Below are positions 1 to 7,790 of a stretch of 10,509 nt of DNA, piece after piece. The notes under the pieces were generated by a model, which saw nothing but the letters and a program-made list of their open reading frames with translations, did no database searches and was not told where the DNA came from. How positions within the stretch are numbered: position 1 is the first letter of the stretch; each line of letters starts with the position of its first letter. The translations under genes were made by a program, and so were the position numbers. The DNA is from Phoronis ovalis (taxonomy: Eukaryota > Phoronida > Phoronidae). The DNA lies in contig JAOXYB010062835.1 of assembly GCA_028565635.1 (NCBI GenBank), forward strand, positions 1 to 10,509, read 5' to 3'.

Positions 1-114
1 ACCAGCAATTATTACATCACCACAAGAGGACTGGCAGAAGAACTGGATGGTCAACTTCTCGTTTTGGCTGGGAGTGAGGACAAAAAGAAAGTGATTTGCA
101 TGTACGCCATGTAA
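1..114 (+). CDS. Unidentified ORF end, possibly the last exon of another gene
   Basis: Frame 1 is open from the first base to TAA at 112-114 (37 codons), reading TSNYYITTRGLAEELDGQLL, then VLAGSEDKKKVICMYAM. The composition is mixed and protein-like, unlike the hydrophobic/Asn-rich chance ORFs nearby, and an ATTAAA at 132-137 could be a poly-A signal. I do not recognise the protein. Because EXT2 must continue to the left on the other strand, this would be a gene nested in, or a retrocopy/element inside, the EXT2 intron. The opposite strand is also open over the same bases, so chance is possible. Confidence 0.3.
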   Translation, partial: TSNYYITTRGLAEELDGQLLVLAGSEDKKKVICMYAM

Positions 115-137
115 TTGTAAATACTGACGGTATTAAA

Positions 138-290
138 TTCCAGGGGGCTTGCCCTCAGACCACCCTAATTAGATTGCGCACTGCAAGCGCTTGCCTCGAA
201 AATCATGATTTCGCGCGCTCGTAACTGGGAGCATTTGCCATTTTTAAGTGGGAGCATTGTACCTTGGGGGTACCCCCTACCACCCTCACA
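138..290. repeat. GC-richer palindromic patch, likely repeat-derived
   Basis: It contains two perfect 12-bp palindromes, GCAAGCGCTTGC at 183-194 and GGGGGTACCCCC at 266-277, a duplicated TGGGAGCATT (226-235 and 249-258), and two related C-rich ends (CAGACCACCCT and CTACCACCCT). CpG and GC content stand out from the AT-rich intron. This suits a short mobile element or SINE-like remnant, but no family is recognised. Confidence 0.4.
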
Positions 291-703
291 GATAGCTTTT
301 GCTGGTATACAATACAGTGTATGAGGGCACCAGAATTATACGTGTCAATACAAACTGTTAAAAGACAACACTCATGCCAATGTTATAATAAGACTGTCAT
401 ACTTTGCACGTCTAAAGTAAAATGTAATGCATTTTGCAAAATGATGAAAGCAATGTATAATTTACTGCCAGCTACTAGTAAAATTTCTAAATATATCATT
501 CTAAGGTGGTAAAGAATTTTGAATTGAATTACCATTTAATTATTTGCATAAAAATAGTATTGAGAATAATGCAGTAAATGATATTAGAGGTAGTTAGAAG
601 ATTGATGTTAGTTGTGCTAACAAACAAAGATCCATAGTCTACTAATTCAAAAACTAAACTAAATACAAAGTTGTAGCGAAACAGATTTAATTTAATAACA
701 AAC

Positions 704-847
704 CTTATGATAAAATGCTGCACCAGTAAGAACCATTGATATCTCATTGGTCCATTCTGATTCATATTTCCATTTTCCAGTGGAGTTGTCCCATAAGTGT
801 TGCCTTGAGGGAAATCCTACTAGACGATCGGGAAATTCTCGCCAGAC
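704..847 (-). CDS. EXT2: EXT2 coding exon 9: GT64 domain, last exon in the window
   Basis: Residues 550-597 in phase 0 (144 nt). It reads [20 protein letters not shown], then [20 protein letters not shown] and TGAAFYHK, matching the EXT2/EXTL GT64 core closely. The acceptor is TTTGTGTAG and the donor is CATAAG|GTTTGT at 703. I looked for the following family block (the MPGDIKNWVD and NCEDIAMNFL region) in bases 1-703 on the minus strand and did not find it, so the remaining exons lie beyond the left edge. Confidence 0.96.
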
Positions 848-3800
848 CTACACAAAGTTTTACAAAGAATTATTTCTCAAATGTCCTATTTAAATGATAA
901 CTTATAAACATATGACTAAATACCAAAATGTCAATAAGTAGTGATATGACAACAAAAAGTTTGAATGCCCAAGATCTGAAACAGTACCTGGCAAGGGAAG
1001 AAACAAAAAGTGTGTGTGTATGACAAACTGACTTAGTGAATAGGCGTTTTATTATGTCTTTACCAACATTTTAAGCACAAATTTTTAATTTTAAAGTAAG
1101 AGAGTTCTCAACAGAGGAATCAAAAAGGTGCGATAGTAATGTACATAAAACTTATTTTATGCTCGGTCCCCATTTTTGTGAAAACAAGGATATTTTGCAC
1201 TGAAAAAACACCCCTTTTTAGGTTTTCAAGGAGACAAAAACAAATTTCTACCCTTTCTATGTGTTAATGAATAATTAAGTACAGTCGATGAAGGTAATGT
1301 TAGTAAAACATGAACTCTGACAAGAACAAAGTTTTTACTGTACTTTTCTTAGTATGAATATGGTCATGATTTCCTCGATTTTATACCCTATTTTTGATTT
1401 TCAAGGAGTCCTTTTCTAAAATCTACCCTTATTTCAAGTTTCGAGGACAGTGACTTTTTTTCAAAATAGCTCCCCTTTTTCGCAAATTTCGTAATAATCA
1501 TGCGGTCACATATCATGCTGGAGTGTGGGGACCGGAATTTTATGATATTTGTTTTAATATACTATAAACTAGATCAGAAGTGTTACATAGCAACACAGTA
1601 TATCTTCCAACACAAAGTTTTTGACATGGCAACCATTCTTGATTCAGGATTGATCCGTTCTGTTGTACATTTCTTTTTCTAGTTAAATCATATTCTGTAT
1701 AAACACATTAATTAAACTACCTCGTAGCCAAACTCCATTTCATCTGCTGTAAGCATGACAATATCGTCATCTAAAGCTAATATGGCTTCAGTTTCTATTT
1801 CATCATAAGGAAAAAATCTGTTGCTTAGACGATTCTGTTTTGTCTGGACAACTTGTAACGGCTTGTTCATCTTTGGCCACGAAGACGCTGTAGTAATAAC
1901 AATACAAAAAACATTATGTGCTACCTTTAACAGTACACATTTTGCAAACGAAGTTTCAATGCCTTTGAGAGAGACATTAACATGTTTAATAATTCTGAAT
2001 ACATTGAAATAAATGTACATTATACTAAAAGAACAAGATTAAAAAAAAACAAGAAAACAACTTCAGTTGTATATATGTTTCTGTACAATAAACAAACATC
2101 CCAAAAACAGCTGCACCTCAAGCGTTTGAATACTTTACCTCTGTGATCATTTTAAGTAGTTTAGTTTAAAGAAAAATGTCAAATAAACACAAACCTGGCG
2201 GAGGTGCTTTCTGCTGATTGTTCCAGACTACTAGGATCTTTGCTAGACTTGGAGTCTTAGCTACTTGACTAATAACACGGAATAATGACTCCACCCGGTC
2301 ATAAGTTAAAATGACAGCAGTGAATCCTGCTGTTTGTGACGGAATAAGTGGCCAAAATAACGGACTTATCACACCATCCTTAAAGTATATAACATAATGG
2401 TGCTTAGTTCCAGAAGCAATATAATTATTAAGTTACATTAAAATCAAATATAGTAGCATTAGCTTCAGTACTGCTGCAAATTGTTTGTTAATTTCCTCTG
2501 ATGAAGGAAATTGAAAATTGTTTAGTTGCTAGTTTTTTTTACAACCAATTTATAAACAAAAAAAAAAAAGTCTTGATCACACGAATAGTGCAAACCTTGC
2601 TAGGTAATTCATTCCATTCTTCATATTTCCGTGCAGCATACGGGAATACTCTGTCATTTATAATTTTCAGCGTTGTTAATGCGATGGCTTTCACTGATTT
2701 GAAATATGATTCCCAATAGAACATCACCTACAATCAAGAGAATTTGAGAAACTTTACAGGTAGGAATTGTGTATCAGAATATGTTTAAGTGAACCAAAAC
2801 ACTTTGTTACAATTTCAGTTCTTGGTTCAAATTATTTTTTTTATACAAGGCTCAGATATCAACACAACAAATGCAATGATATAAGCTACAAGCACAAAAT
2901 AAGACGGCAAACAATAAGTAAAAACTAACATTATGTAAGGATAATTACTGTATTGAAAAATTTGCCATAATCTCTCTGGAAGCCAACTATGTTGTTACTT
3001 TTATTACCATGACATTTTTAAAAGTACATACTAATCTATTGAGGCATAAACTTTACAAAAACATGATATATTTTTACAGGCTTTTTATGTAGCTAGTATT
3101 CCTAGAGAATACTTACTTGTTTCCTCATAGAATAAATTGTGTGTTGTGAGAGCCTACGAACCACATCATAGGTTGTGCTTAAATTTTCCTCCCGAATAAA
3201 GATAGCAGCTCTAAAATGCAAGAAGACCGCTTCATAGAATGTACTGAGACATTGCAGAATTTAGAATTTTCTTTTTCCACCAAATAGTGTTAGTTAGTGA
3301 ACATGTTCCATAGTAAATGAACAGAAATGTAATTTTTTTATACTTTAAAAGGTTGCAAACTCTAAATTACAATATCACATTGTCAAGTTTCACAGCAAAC
3401 TCCAAGCTCAACTTTTTTTGGCCTTAGAAAAGTGTAGTGCACTCTATGAAAAATAAAATGACATACTGACCTATTCCAATCAAGAACCTCCGAGAATGGC
3501 ATAACATATGTGTCAGCAATAACAATGGGAATGCAACCAGCCATCATTGCATCACTTAGATCAGTCTGCCCAAGGCGCGCACCACGTAAAATAATGCAAA
3601 ACGTCACTTCCTGAAGTATAAAAATATCCTCAAAATACTCAACAATTTTTATAGTAAATAACACTGCAATCCACAAAATAAATTGATTACCTCTTTTTGA
3701 CACACAACAAGAGCTCAATATTGCTGATAAGTTTTGCTAGTACACTCCTATAAAAATAGAAATTGTCTCATTCTGAGCTAATACCAGAGCTCTACACAAT

Positions 3801-6038
3801 CACATAATAATTACACAAAGACAGATATATGTGAACATACTACTGTTTCTATCTTGTGAAGTCTAACTTTAAGTTAAGTTTCATTTACTGAGGTCACAAG
3901 ATAAAGCTATACATCTCATAATTTGTTAATATATTAATCATTACCTTGTCCAACATATGAACCATGTAACGAGCGTGCATCAAGTTAATGAAAATCAGGG
4001 TTTGGTCAAAGATTTTCGTAGGAGTCAGTAAGAAAGAAAGACTGTTTATGATAGACTTGCAAATGTTAGTGAGAAGAATATTAGTAAATAAAGTACCAAA
4101 CACATAACAATAAACAAACCTGAAGCAACTGTGGATATTTTAAAACTTTGTCTCCATGACAACGATCTGTAAAGTTTATTTGGTTATCTGGTGTTGAACA
4201 TTTCTCTACGTACAACATGTCACTATGCTCTTCAGCTAACTGTTGCAGTTCTTGGCGATATTCCGTGTGTATACCAAGCTGTGCTGATGCCAACAACCAT
4301 TGACGATTTTCACTACAAGTATAATTATAACAAAGTGAATCTTTTTTATTTGAGATCCAAGAACTTGATATTAATGACGTGCATAGATTTGTTAAGTTTC
4401 GAAACATGTTTTCTGCACTACAGTGTTGTGAACTTTGATGTAGGAGCAACATGTGAATTAGATGATGAAATATCTGAAGATAAATAACAACAATAAAATA
4501 TAGCACGCTGCTTGAAAACAATGAACAAAGCACCTCATATGATTAGTATTAAGCAAATTAGTTGAGGTCAATCACGCAGTAGCTACCTTGAATCTTTACT
4601 ACGTATTGATTGCGATATACTCCAAATACACAGCTTACAAAACATTCTAACAGCGCATTTTATTTTAATCCCACTAACAGTAGTAGAATTAAATTGGGAG
4701 TTCATTTAATAGGAGATGCTAGGAATCTGTCTACTTTTTCTATTTACAAACAAATGAAGTTACAGAAACTATCAGCATACTAATGTGAAAAACTCACACA
4801 TATGACTTCTGCAGAAGTGAAACATTCGCCACAAGAGGATTAAAAACAGGTATTGAGACATCATAACCTCTTCTATAAGACCATGAGGAAAATCCGCCCC
4901 CGACTAGAATTGCATCACCCCTGGGAACTTCCAAAGCTGTGTTGTAATCCGGCACACTACCTGGGAGCATGTTAAAAAGGAGATGATTGATGCCCCCATT
5001 CCACCTGAAAATAAAACAATACAAAATAACTCAAATCTTATGGTGACAAGTCAAACAGAACATGTCAAGTTATTTTGTCATGGTGCTGTTATTGTTACAT
5101 TTTCTTATCATTGCACTCAGATTACATAAATGTGCGAGTACAGACTCTCGATGACACACTATATATAACTCAGATGTACAATTCAGACACACCAAGAATA
5201 CTGGCTAATTCTTCAGGCACTATTATGGGTAAACAATATTTCCGTTGGCAGGAGTTGGATCACAGTTGGAGGCACACAAATTTACATAAAATAACAGACA
5301 TTGTGCATGATTTGAAAGTCATATCACACACTTTTAAAAAAATACTTAAACAAGTGCAGATTGACATTTAGATTTTTCTATGTAATCATATATACTAATC
5401 ACTTGTATATGAAAATTACAGGTTTGCCCATTTGCAAAGGACTTGATAAGTGATACTAAGTGATGTAGCATACGTGAAAAGAAAACCGATATGCTCAATA
5501 TACTTTACCTGTTTAAAGAAGCTAGAACTTGGCCAGCTTCTTGTAGCCGCACTGTGTTCTGATTCAAAAAATCTATTGAAGGCACAAACAAACAAGCCGA
5601 TTCAGGATCATACGTGTTATAATCACTTTCAAGCACAGCCTCTAAAATTTCACGGAATTCTTTAGATGGGGGAAATATAATTGTCACTTCATTCTCATCT
5701 ATATATTTATTTAGCGGGTAAACATATACACTTATTTTTGCAGCACCATTTTGCCCACAGTGGTAAACGTCAAAGCATGTATGATAAGTACATTCAGCAT
5801 TTCCTTTATTCGGTTTTGGGGCACCATTTGATATAACTATTTCCTTATTTGTAGTTATTTTTAATTGTCGCAAACTACGTCTTTCTTGTGTTAAGTCACT
5901 TTCATCAATTGAGCGTGGCCAAAACTGCAAAAAGCCAGTTATCATAAGACCAAATAAAATAAGTAGAAATAGAATCGTGTAGAAATTTTTATAAGGCAGA
6001 ACCATTCTTAGCGCCCTAGGCCGAGTTGGAGACACCAT
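704..6038 (-). CDS. EXT2: Exostosin-2 (EXT2), nine coding exons, 3' end outside the window
   Basis: This is the EXT2 subunit of the EXT1-EXT2 heparan-sulfate copolymerase, a Golgi type II membrane enzyme that extends the GlcA/GlcNAc chain. Joined exons are 6038-5509, 5004-4798, 4312-4120, 3610-3471, 3210-3117, 2727-2596, 2378-2195, 1887-1721 and 847-704 (1791 nt, 597 codons), and every junction is GT-AG and keeps frame. The layout is: signal anchor at about residues 20-40, cysteine cluster C83/C88/C94, GT47 exostosin domain at about 98-390, and GT64 domain from about 450 with a DDD metal-binding motif at 533-535. Recognisable family blocks include [36 protein letters not shown] and [14 protein letters not shown]. 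Sequons fall at N237, N292 and N570. Vertebrate EXT2 is about 718 residues, so the C-terminal part of GT64 and the stop codon lie left of base 1. No frame break is seen, so the gene looks functional. The family match is from memory of EXT2, not from a search. Confidence 0.97.
1164..1534. repeat. Degenerate interspersed repeat in EXT2 intron 8
   Basis: TTTTCAAGGAG occurs at 1223-1233 and 1398-1408, each followed exactly 25 bp later by CTACCCTT (1248-1255, 1423-1430). A third degenerate copy follows at about 1439-1480. The stretch is bounded by CGGTCCCCA at 1164-1172 and its inverted copy TGGGGACCG at 1526-1534, so it may be a small element with 9-bp terminal inverted repeats. No coding potential is seen; the ORF starting at 1500 is short and unlike any known protein. 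Confidence 0.5.
1721..1887 (-). CDS. EXT2: EXT2 coding exon 8: GT64 domain with DDD motif
   Basis: The first two bases complete Ala494, then residues 495-549. It encodes [20 protein letters not shown] followed by [15 protein letters not shown]. The run of three aspartates at 533-535 is the DxD-type motif that holds the metal and UDP in GT64 enzymes, and it is intact. The acceptor is TACTACAG before 1887; the donor is GAG|GTAGTT. Intron 8, which follows, is the longest complete intron in the gene at 873 bp. Confidence 0.97.
2195..2378 (-). CDS. EXT2: EXT2 coding exon 7: start of GT64 domain
   Basis: Residues 433-493 plus one base of codon 494. It encodes [20 protein letters not shown], then [20 protein letters not shown] and [15 protein letters not shown]. 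This is the first Rossmann-like strand and helix of the GT64 domain, where the nucleotide sugar binds. The acceptor is ACTTTAAG|GATGG and the donor is CCAG|GTTTGT at 2194. Confidence 0.96.
2596..2727 (-). CDS. EXT2: EXT2 coding exon 6: end of GT47 and linker
   Basis: Residues 389-432 in phase 0 on both sides (132 nt). It reads [20 protein letters not shown], then [20 protein letters not shown], matching the EXT2 helix that closes the GT47 domain and the INDR-x-YPYAA-x-x-YEEWN linker to GT64. The acceptor is TTGTAG|GTGATG; the donor is AGCAAG|GTTTGC. Several donors in this gene are GTTTGY rather than GTAAGT. Confidence 0.95.
3117..3210 (-). CDS. EXT2: EXT2 coding exon 5: small GT47 exon
   Basis: A 94-nt exon encoding residues 358-388, [20 protein letters not shown] and onward to MRKQ. 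It was found by extending the homology between exons 4 and 6. The acceptor is CATTTTAG|A at 3210 (the A completes Arg357), and the donor is a consensus GTAAGT at 3116-3111. It corresponds to the segment after the conserved LDW-x-RA that leads to the W-x-W-EAYF region of EXT2. The phase fits exactly on both sides. Confidence 0.93.
3471..3610 (-). CDS. EXT2: EXT2 coding exon 4: GT47 core
   Basis: Residues 311-356 plus two bases of Arg357. It encodes [15 protein letters not shown], then [19 protein letters not shown] and SEVLDWN, the most conserved block of the exostosin GT47 fold, which shapes the nucleotide-sugar site in family members. The acceptor is ACTTCAG|GAAGTG; the donor is AATAG|GTCAGT at 3470. 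The ORF reads on into the intron on both sides, but the protein match stops at these sites. Confidence 0.97.
4120..4312 (-). CDS. EXT2: EXT2 coding exon 3: GT47 domain
   Basis: The first base completes Val246, then residues 247-310. It contains [14 protein letters not shown], matching the family's conserved LH-x-EYR segment, and the cysteine pair C284 and C297 around a sequon N292-F-T. It ends at KYPQLLQ with a clean phase-0 donor, CAG|GTTTGT. Much of this exon is less conserved than its neighbours, as is usual for this part of EXT2. The acceptor is CTTGTAG before 4312. Confidence 0.94.
4798..5004 (-). CDS. EXT2: EXT2 coding exon 2: GT47 domain
   Basis: Residues 178-245 plus two bases of codon 246. 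It opens with [15 protein letters not shown], the EXT2 counterpart of the exostosin W-R-G-NH-LLFNM block, and continues through [20 protein letters not shown], highly typical of exostosins. The acceptor has a long T-rich tract ending TTTTCAG; the donor is GTGAGT at 4797-4792. A sequon N237-V-S lies near the end. The length of 207 nt keeps frame with both neighbours. Confidence 0.96.
5509..6038 (-). CDS. EXT2: EXT2 coding exon 1: signal anchor and start of GT47 domain
   Basis: Residues 1-176 plus two bases of codon 177. The ATG at 6038-6036 is chosen because an in-frame TAA lies just upstream at 6059-6057. A basic N-terminus ([11 protein letters not shown]) precedes a hydrophobic stretch, [20 protein letters not shown] at residues 21-40, which suits a Golgi type II anchor. 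A charged stem follows, then the cysteine-rich entry to the exostosin domain (C83, C88, C94) and C149 in the conserved [15 protein letters not shown] block. The donor is AACAG|GTAAAG at 5508, leaving two bases that make Arg177 with the next exon. This is the largest exon. Confidence 0.96.
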
Positions 6039-6098
6039 AGCTGCCTCAAAATCACATTATTTATCTGGGATGGTTTCCGACAGACATTTCAGCAATCT
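6039..6098 (-). promoter_or_regulatory. EXT2 5' leader next to the start codon, with upstream ORFs
   Basis: A strong splice acceptor (TTCTTTTTTCAG on the minus strand, ending at 6099) lies 60 nt upstream of the EXT2 ATG, so this stretch is probably the 3' part of a spliced 5' UTR. It contains a complete upstream ORF at 6087-6061 (eight codons, MSVGNHPR, then TAA) and a minimal ATG-TGA at 6057-6052, both out of frame with the main start. Such uORFs usually lower translation of the main ORF. The splice is inferred, with no transcript evidence. Confidence 0.55.
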
Positions 6099-6419
6099 CT
6101 GAAAAAAGAATTAGGCAAACTGTTAGAGCGACAACTACATAACTGTCTTGCTTGAAGATACTCAAATGTTAAACAACAAAGTAAACTAAAACGGAAACTA
6201 ATAACACTCTCTCTTAGTACTTACTACTATACCAGTGTCAGATTAGTAACACAGAGATAATTTAAAAGCATGGCACGTACGAATTATGTTTTAAGGAGTT
6301 AAATTCCTATTGACGTTCTCGTTATATATCTATATTTCACTACTACTAGTAAAAGACAGGATATATATCTCTTAATCCATTCAATTAGACAAAGTTGACC
6401 AGGTATTTGCCCAAATTAC

Positions 6420-6500
6420 CTCATCTCGAAACAAGATGACCAAATGTTTTACCGGAAATGCCGTCACGAACGAATTCGGCAAAAAAGCATTCTTCGATAA
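6420..6500 (-). promoter_or_regulatory. Candidate EXT2 non-coding first exon and core promoter patch
   Basis: A donor-like GAG|GTAATT (exon end 6420, minus strand) could pair with the leader acceptor at 6099, giving a 320-bp 5' UTR intron. The patch is richer in CpG than its surroundings and carries ACCGGAAATG at 6451-6460, a good ETS-family core, next to CGTCACG at 6462-6468. ETS sites in CpG-rich, TATA-less patches are typical of housekeeping and bidirectional promoters. The right limit is only a guess. Confidence 0.35.
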
Positions 6501-6721
6501 CATTTTGTTTACAACGGTGACAATATGTAATCAGAAAAAATGTCATAGTTAGTTTTAAAAGATACTGTATATTTCTACTATAAAATCATATTTATAAACA
6601 TATAGTTTGAATTATCGAAAACATATTTATGCACAGGTGCTCGCCAATTCATATGGAAGCAGACATGAATTTTTGGCGGATGAAAAGCAATTAAAATCTT
6701 GTTGATTATATTAGGTAAATC
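6501..6721 (+). promoter_or_regulatory. Upstream region and 5' leader of the DAGL gene
   Basis: Together with 6099-6500 this forms the 683-bp gap between the two divergent start codons. A TATAAAA at 6579-6585 lies about 140 bp before the DAGL ATG and could serve as a TATA-like element, but the area is AT-rich and the match may be chance. An in-frame TAA at 6716-6718 ends any upstream reading. A possible leader acceptor, TTATATTAG, ends at 6714. Confidence 0.35.
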
Positions 6722-6816
6722 ATGCCGGGTTTGGTAGTATTTAGAAGAAGATGGTCTATAGGTTCCGATGATCTTGTGGTTCCTGCAGTTTGTTGCATAG
6801 TGGTACATGTAATATG
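6722..6816 (+). CDS. DAGLA: sn-1-specific diacylglycerol lipase (DAGL-alpha-like), first coding exon
   Basis: This exon encodes the N-terminus of a diacylglycerol lipase, the multi-pass plasma-membrane serine hydrolase that cleaves diacylglycerol at sn-1 to give 2-arachidonoylglycerol. It starts MPGLVVFRRRWSIGSDDLV, almost the same as the family's strongly conserved start, and runs into the first membrane segment (VVPAVCCIVVHVI). FRRRW and GSDD resemble DAGL-alpha more than DAGL-beta. The ATG at 6722 has A at -3 and an in-frame stop directly upstream (6716-6718), so the start is firm. The exon ends ATATG|GTAAGC with two bases of the next codon, a place where vertebrate DAGLs also seem to split. 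The other transmembrane segments and the lipase domain with its GHSLG serine are not in the window. I found no convincing second exon up to 10509, so intron 1 exceeds 3.6 kb. An ORF on the opposite strand here is a shadow. Confidence 0.88.
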
Positions 6817-6880
6817 GTAAGCACCGCTGTGTCTGAAGAAGTTCCTACTTCCCGGCCCGTCATCTGCAGTTTAGTTTTGT

Positions 6881-6941
6881 GTATACCACGGGTGAGGTGG
6901 CGAGAAAGTGTTGTTATATTTTTATTTAAATAAATATGATA
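6881..6941 (+). repeat. Left arm of an inverted-repeat pair
   Basis: The core at 6898-6922 (TGGCGAGAAAGTGTTGTTAT and on) is a perfect 25-bp inverted match to 7740-7764, and AAATAAATATGATA at 6928-6941 matches 7721-7734 inverted. An outer part with GTATA and CCAC also aligns loosely. The arms are about 60 bp and lie about 780 bp apart, with the LINE fragment between them. They could be the terminal inverted repeats of a MITE or foldback-type element, or two oppositely placed copies of one dispersed repeat. Confidence 0.75.
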
Positions 6942-7084
6942 AACTTAACTATACATATGGCCTCCTATGTAATCTATATGCAACAAGGGCAATGCCTCCT
7001 CTACCAACCAAAATGTATGCTCTAAATATCAAAATATTACCTGCACTCAACACGGAGTAGGTACTGACCCTGACCATATTTTTA

Positions 7085-7301
7085 GACGGAGTGTTGCTGC
7101 TTAAGCTCAAAATCTCCACCCATATTTAGGGATTTTGGTTCTCAAAATTGTACCCATTTTTAGGGATTATCAGTCCAATCAAACTTCGAGAAAAACCCGG
7201 GAAAAGTCTGTACTCTCAAATACTCATCCATTTCGAAATCACTTCGAAAATACAATTGAAAATATGTGGATTGATAGGCGAATCAGCCACATGGATTTCC
7301 A
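7085..7301 (-). repeat. Probable LINE 3' UTR with a 34-bp tandem motif
   Basis: Directly downstream (minus strand) of the LINE stop codon. Plus-strand ACCCATATTTAGGGATT at 7118-7134 and ACCCATTTTTAGGGATT at 7152-7168 are two near-identical copies with a 34-bp period. Being next to the ORF end suggests they belong to the 3' UTR of the element. No poly-A or microsatellite tail marks the true end, so the left limit is uncertain. Confidence 0.5.
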
Positions 7302-7718
7302 ATTCAGGATCCAGTTGGTTCCTCTATATTGGACTCTGTATCTTCCTCCCAGTCTTGAATTTCTTCCCCACTTCCGGAGATCGTTGCCTTATAATCCTCA
7401 TATACAATTCTTTGGTTAGCCCAGTATTTGTCAAGTCGGTTTTTAAAAGAATTTGTGCTTGGAGCAGATACTATTTCTTCTGGCAGGCTATTCCAGTAAT
7501 TTACCACTCTGATGGCAAAAGTATTTTTCCTCAAATCAGTTCGTGCTCTTTGTGGGTACAGCTTTTAACTATGGCCTCGTACTTGTTCTTGGTGCCATAT
7601 CCTTCCAGAATTTAATGAAAGGAGACTTCTTTATCATAATGGCCATTTATCATCTTGTACAACTCGATCATATCACCACGGATTCTTCTATAGTTCAGTG
7701 TTGGCAATTTTAATTTAT
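7302..7718 (-). mobile_element. Decayed non-LTR retrotransposon (LINE), C-terminal end of the reverse-transcriptase ORF
   Basis: On the minus strand this reads as the extreme C-terminus of a CR1/L2/Rex-like LINE polyprotein: LKLPTLNYRRIRGDMIELYK, then a broken middle, then RTDLRKNTFAIRVVNYWNSL, PEEIVSAPSTNSFKNRLDKY and an acidic tail to a stop at 7306-7304. RRxRGDMI-E-YK and the VVNxWNSLPxxVV...S-FKxRLDK-W pattern are widespread in LINE tails of marine invertebrates. The copy is dead. The reading frame changes near 7610-7620 and again near 7573-7577, an in-frame TAA stands at 7567-7565, and everything upstream of the C-terminal segment is missing (5' truncation at about 7718). Antisense ORFs over the same bases are shadows. 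It sits inside DAGL intron 1 in antisense orientation. The family assignment is by motif only. Confidence 0.88.
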
Positions 7719-7720
7719 TA

Positions 7721-7790
7721 TATCATATTTATTTATTTTAAAATATAACAACACTTTCTCGCCAGATGACTGTGGTTTATACTACAGCTG
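7721..7790 (-). repeat. Right arm of an inverted-repeat pair
   Basis: Inverted copy of 6881-6941: perfect over 7740-7764 and 7721-7734, with a few extra bases in the A/T-rich spacer between those blocks. It abuts the LINE sequence, whose recognisable protein reading ends only about three bases away at 7718. The outer end reads as GTATAAACCAC on the minus strand, matching GTATACCAC of the left arm. Confidence 0.75.

Larger units (their letters stand above)
1..703 (-). other. EXT2 intron 9 (partial)
   Basis: From the GTTTGT donor at 703 leftwards there is no acceptor followed by EXT2 sequence. The intron contains a plus-strand ORF end at 1-114 and a GC-richer palindromic patch at 138-290. Bases 300-700 are AT-rich, and nothing recognisable was seen in them; the ORF at 264-512 has no family resemblance. 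Confidence 0.7.

Noticed and set aside
264-512. 82-codon plus-strand ORF
   Set aside because: No family motifs, unusual composition, and it begins inside the palindromic repeat patch in an EXT2 intron; likely chance.
4191-4487. 98-codon plus-strand ORF
   Set aside because: It is antisense to EXT2 exon 3 and the adjoining intron; a shadow of the real coding strand.
6578-6808. 76-codon minus-strand ORF
   Set aside because: It overlaps the DAGL first exon and leader in antisense and has no motif; a shadow.
7148-7615. 155-codon plus-strand ORF and the overlapping 94-codon ORF at 7135-7419
   Set aside because: Both are antisense to the LINE fragment, whose minus-strand reading gives clear reverse-transcriptase tail motifs.
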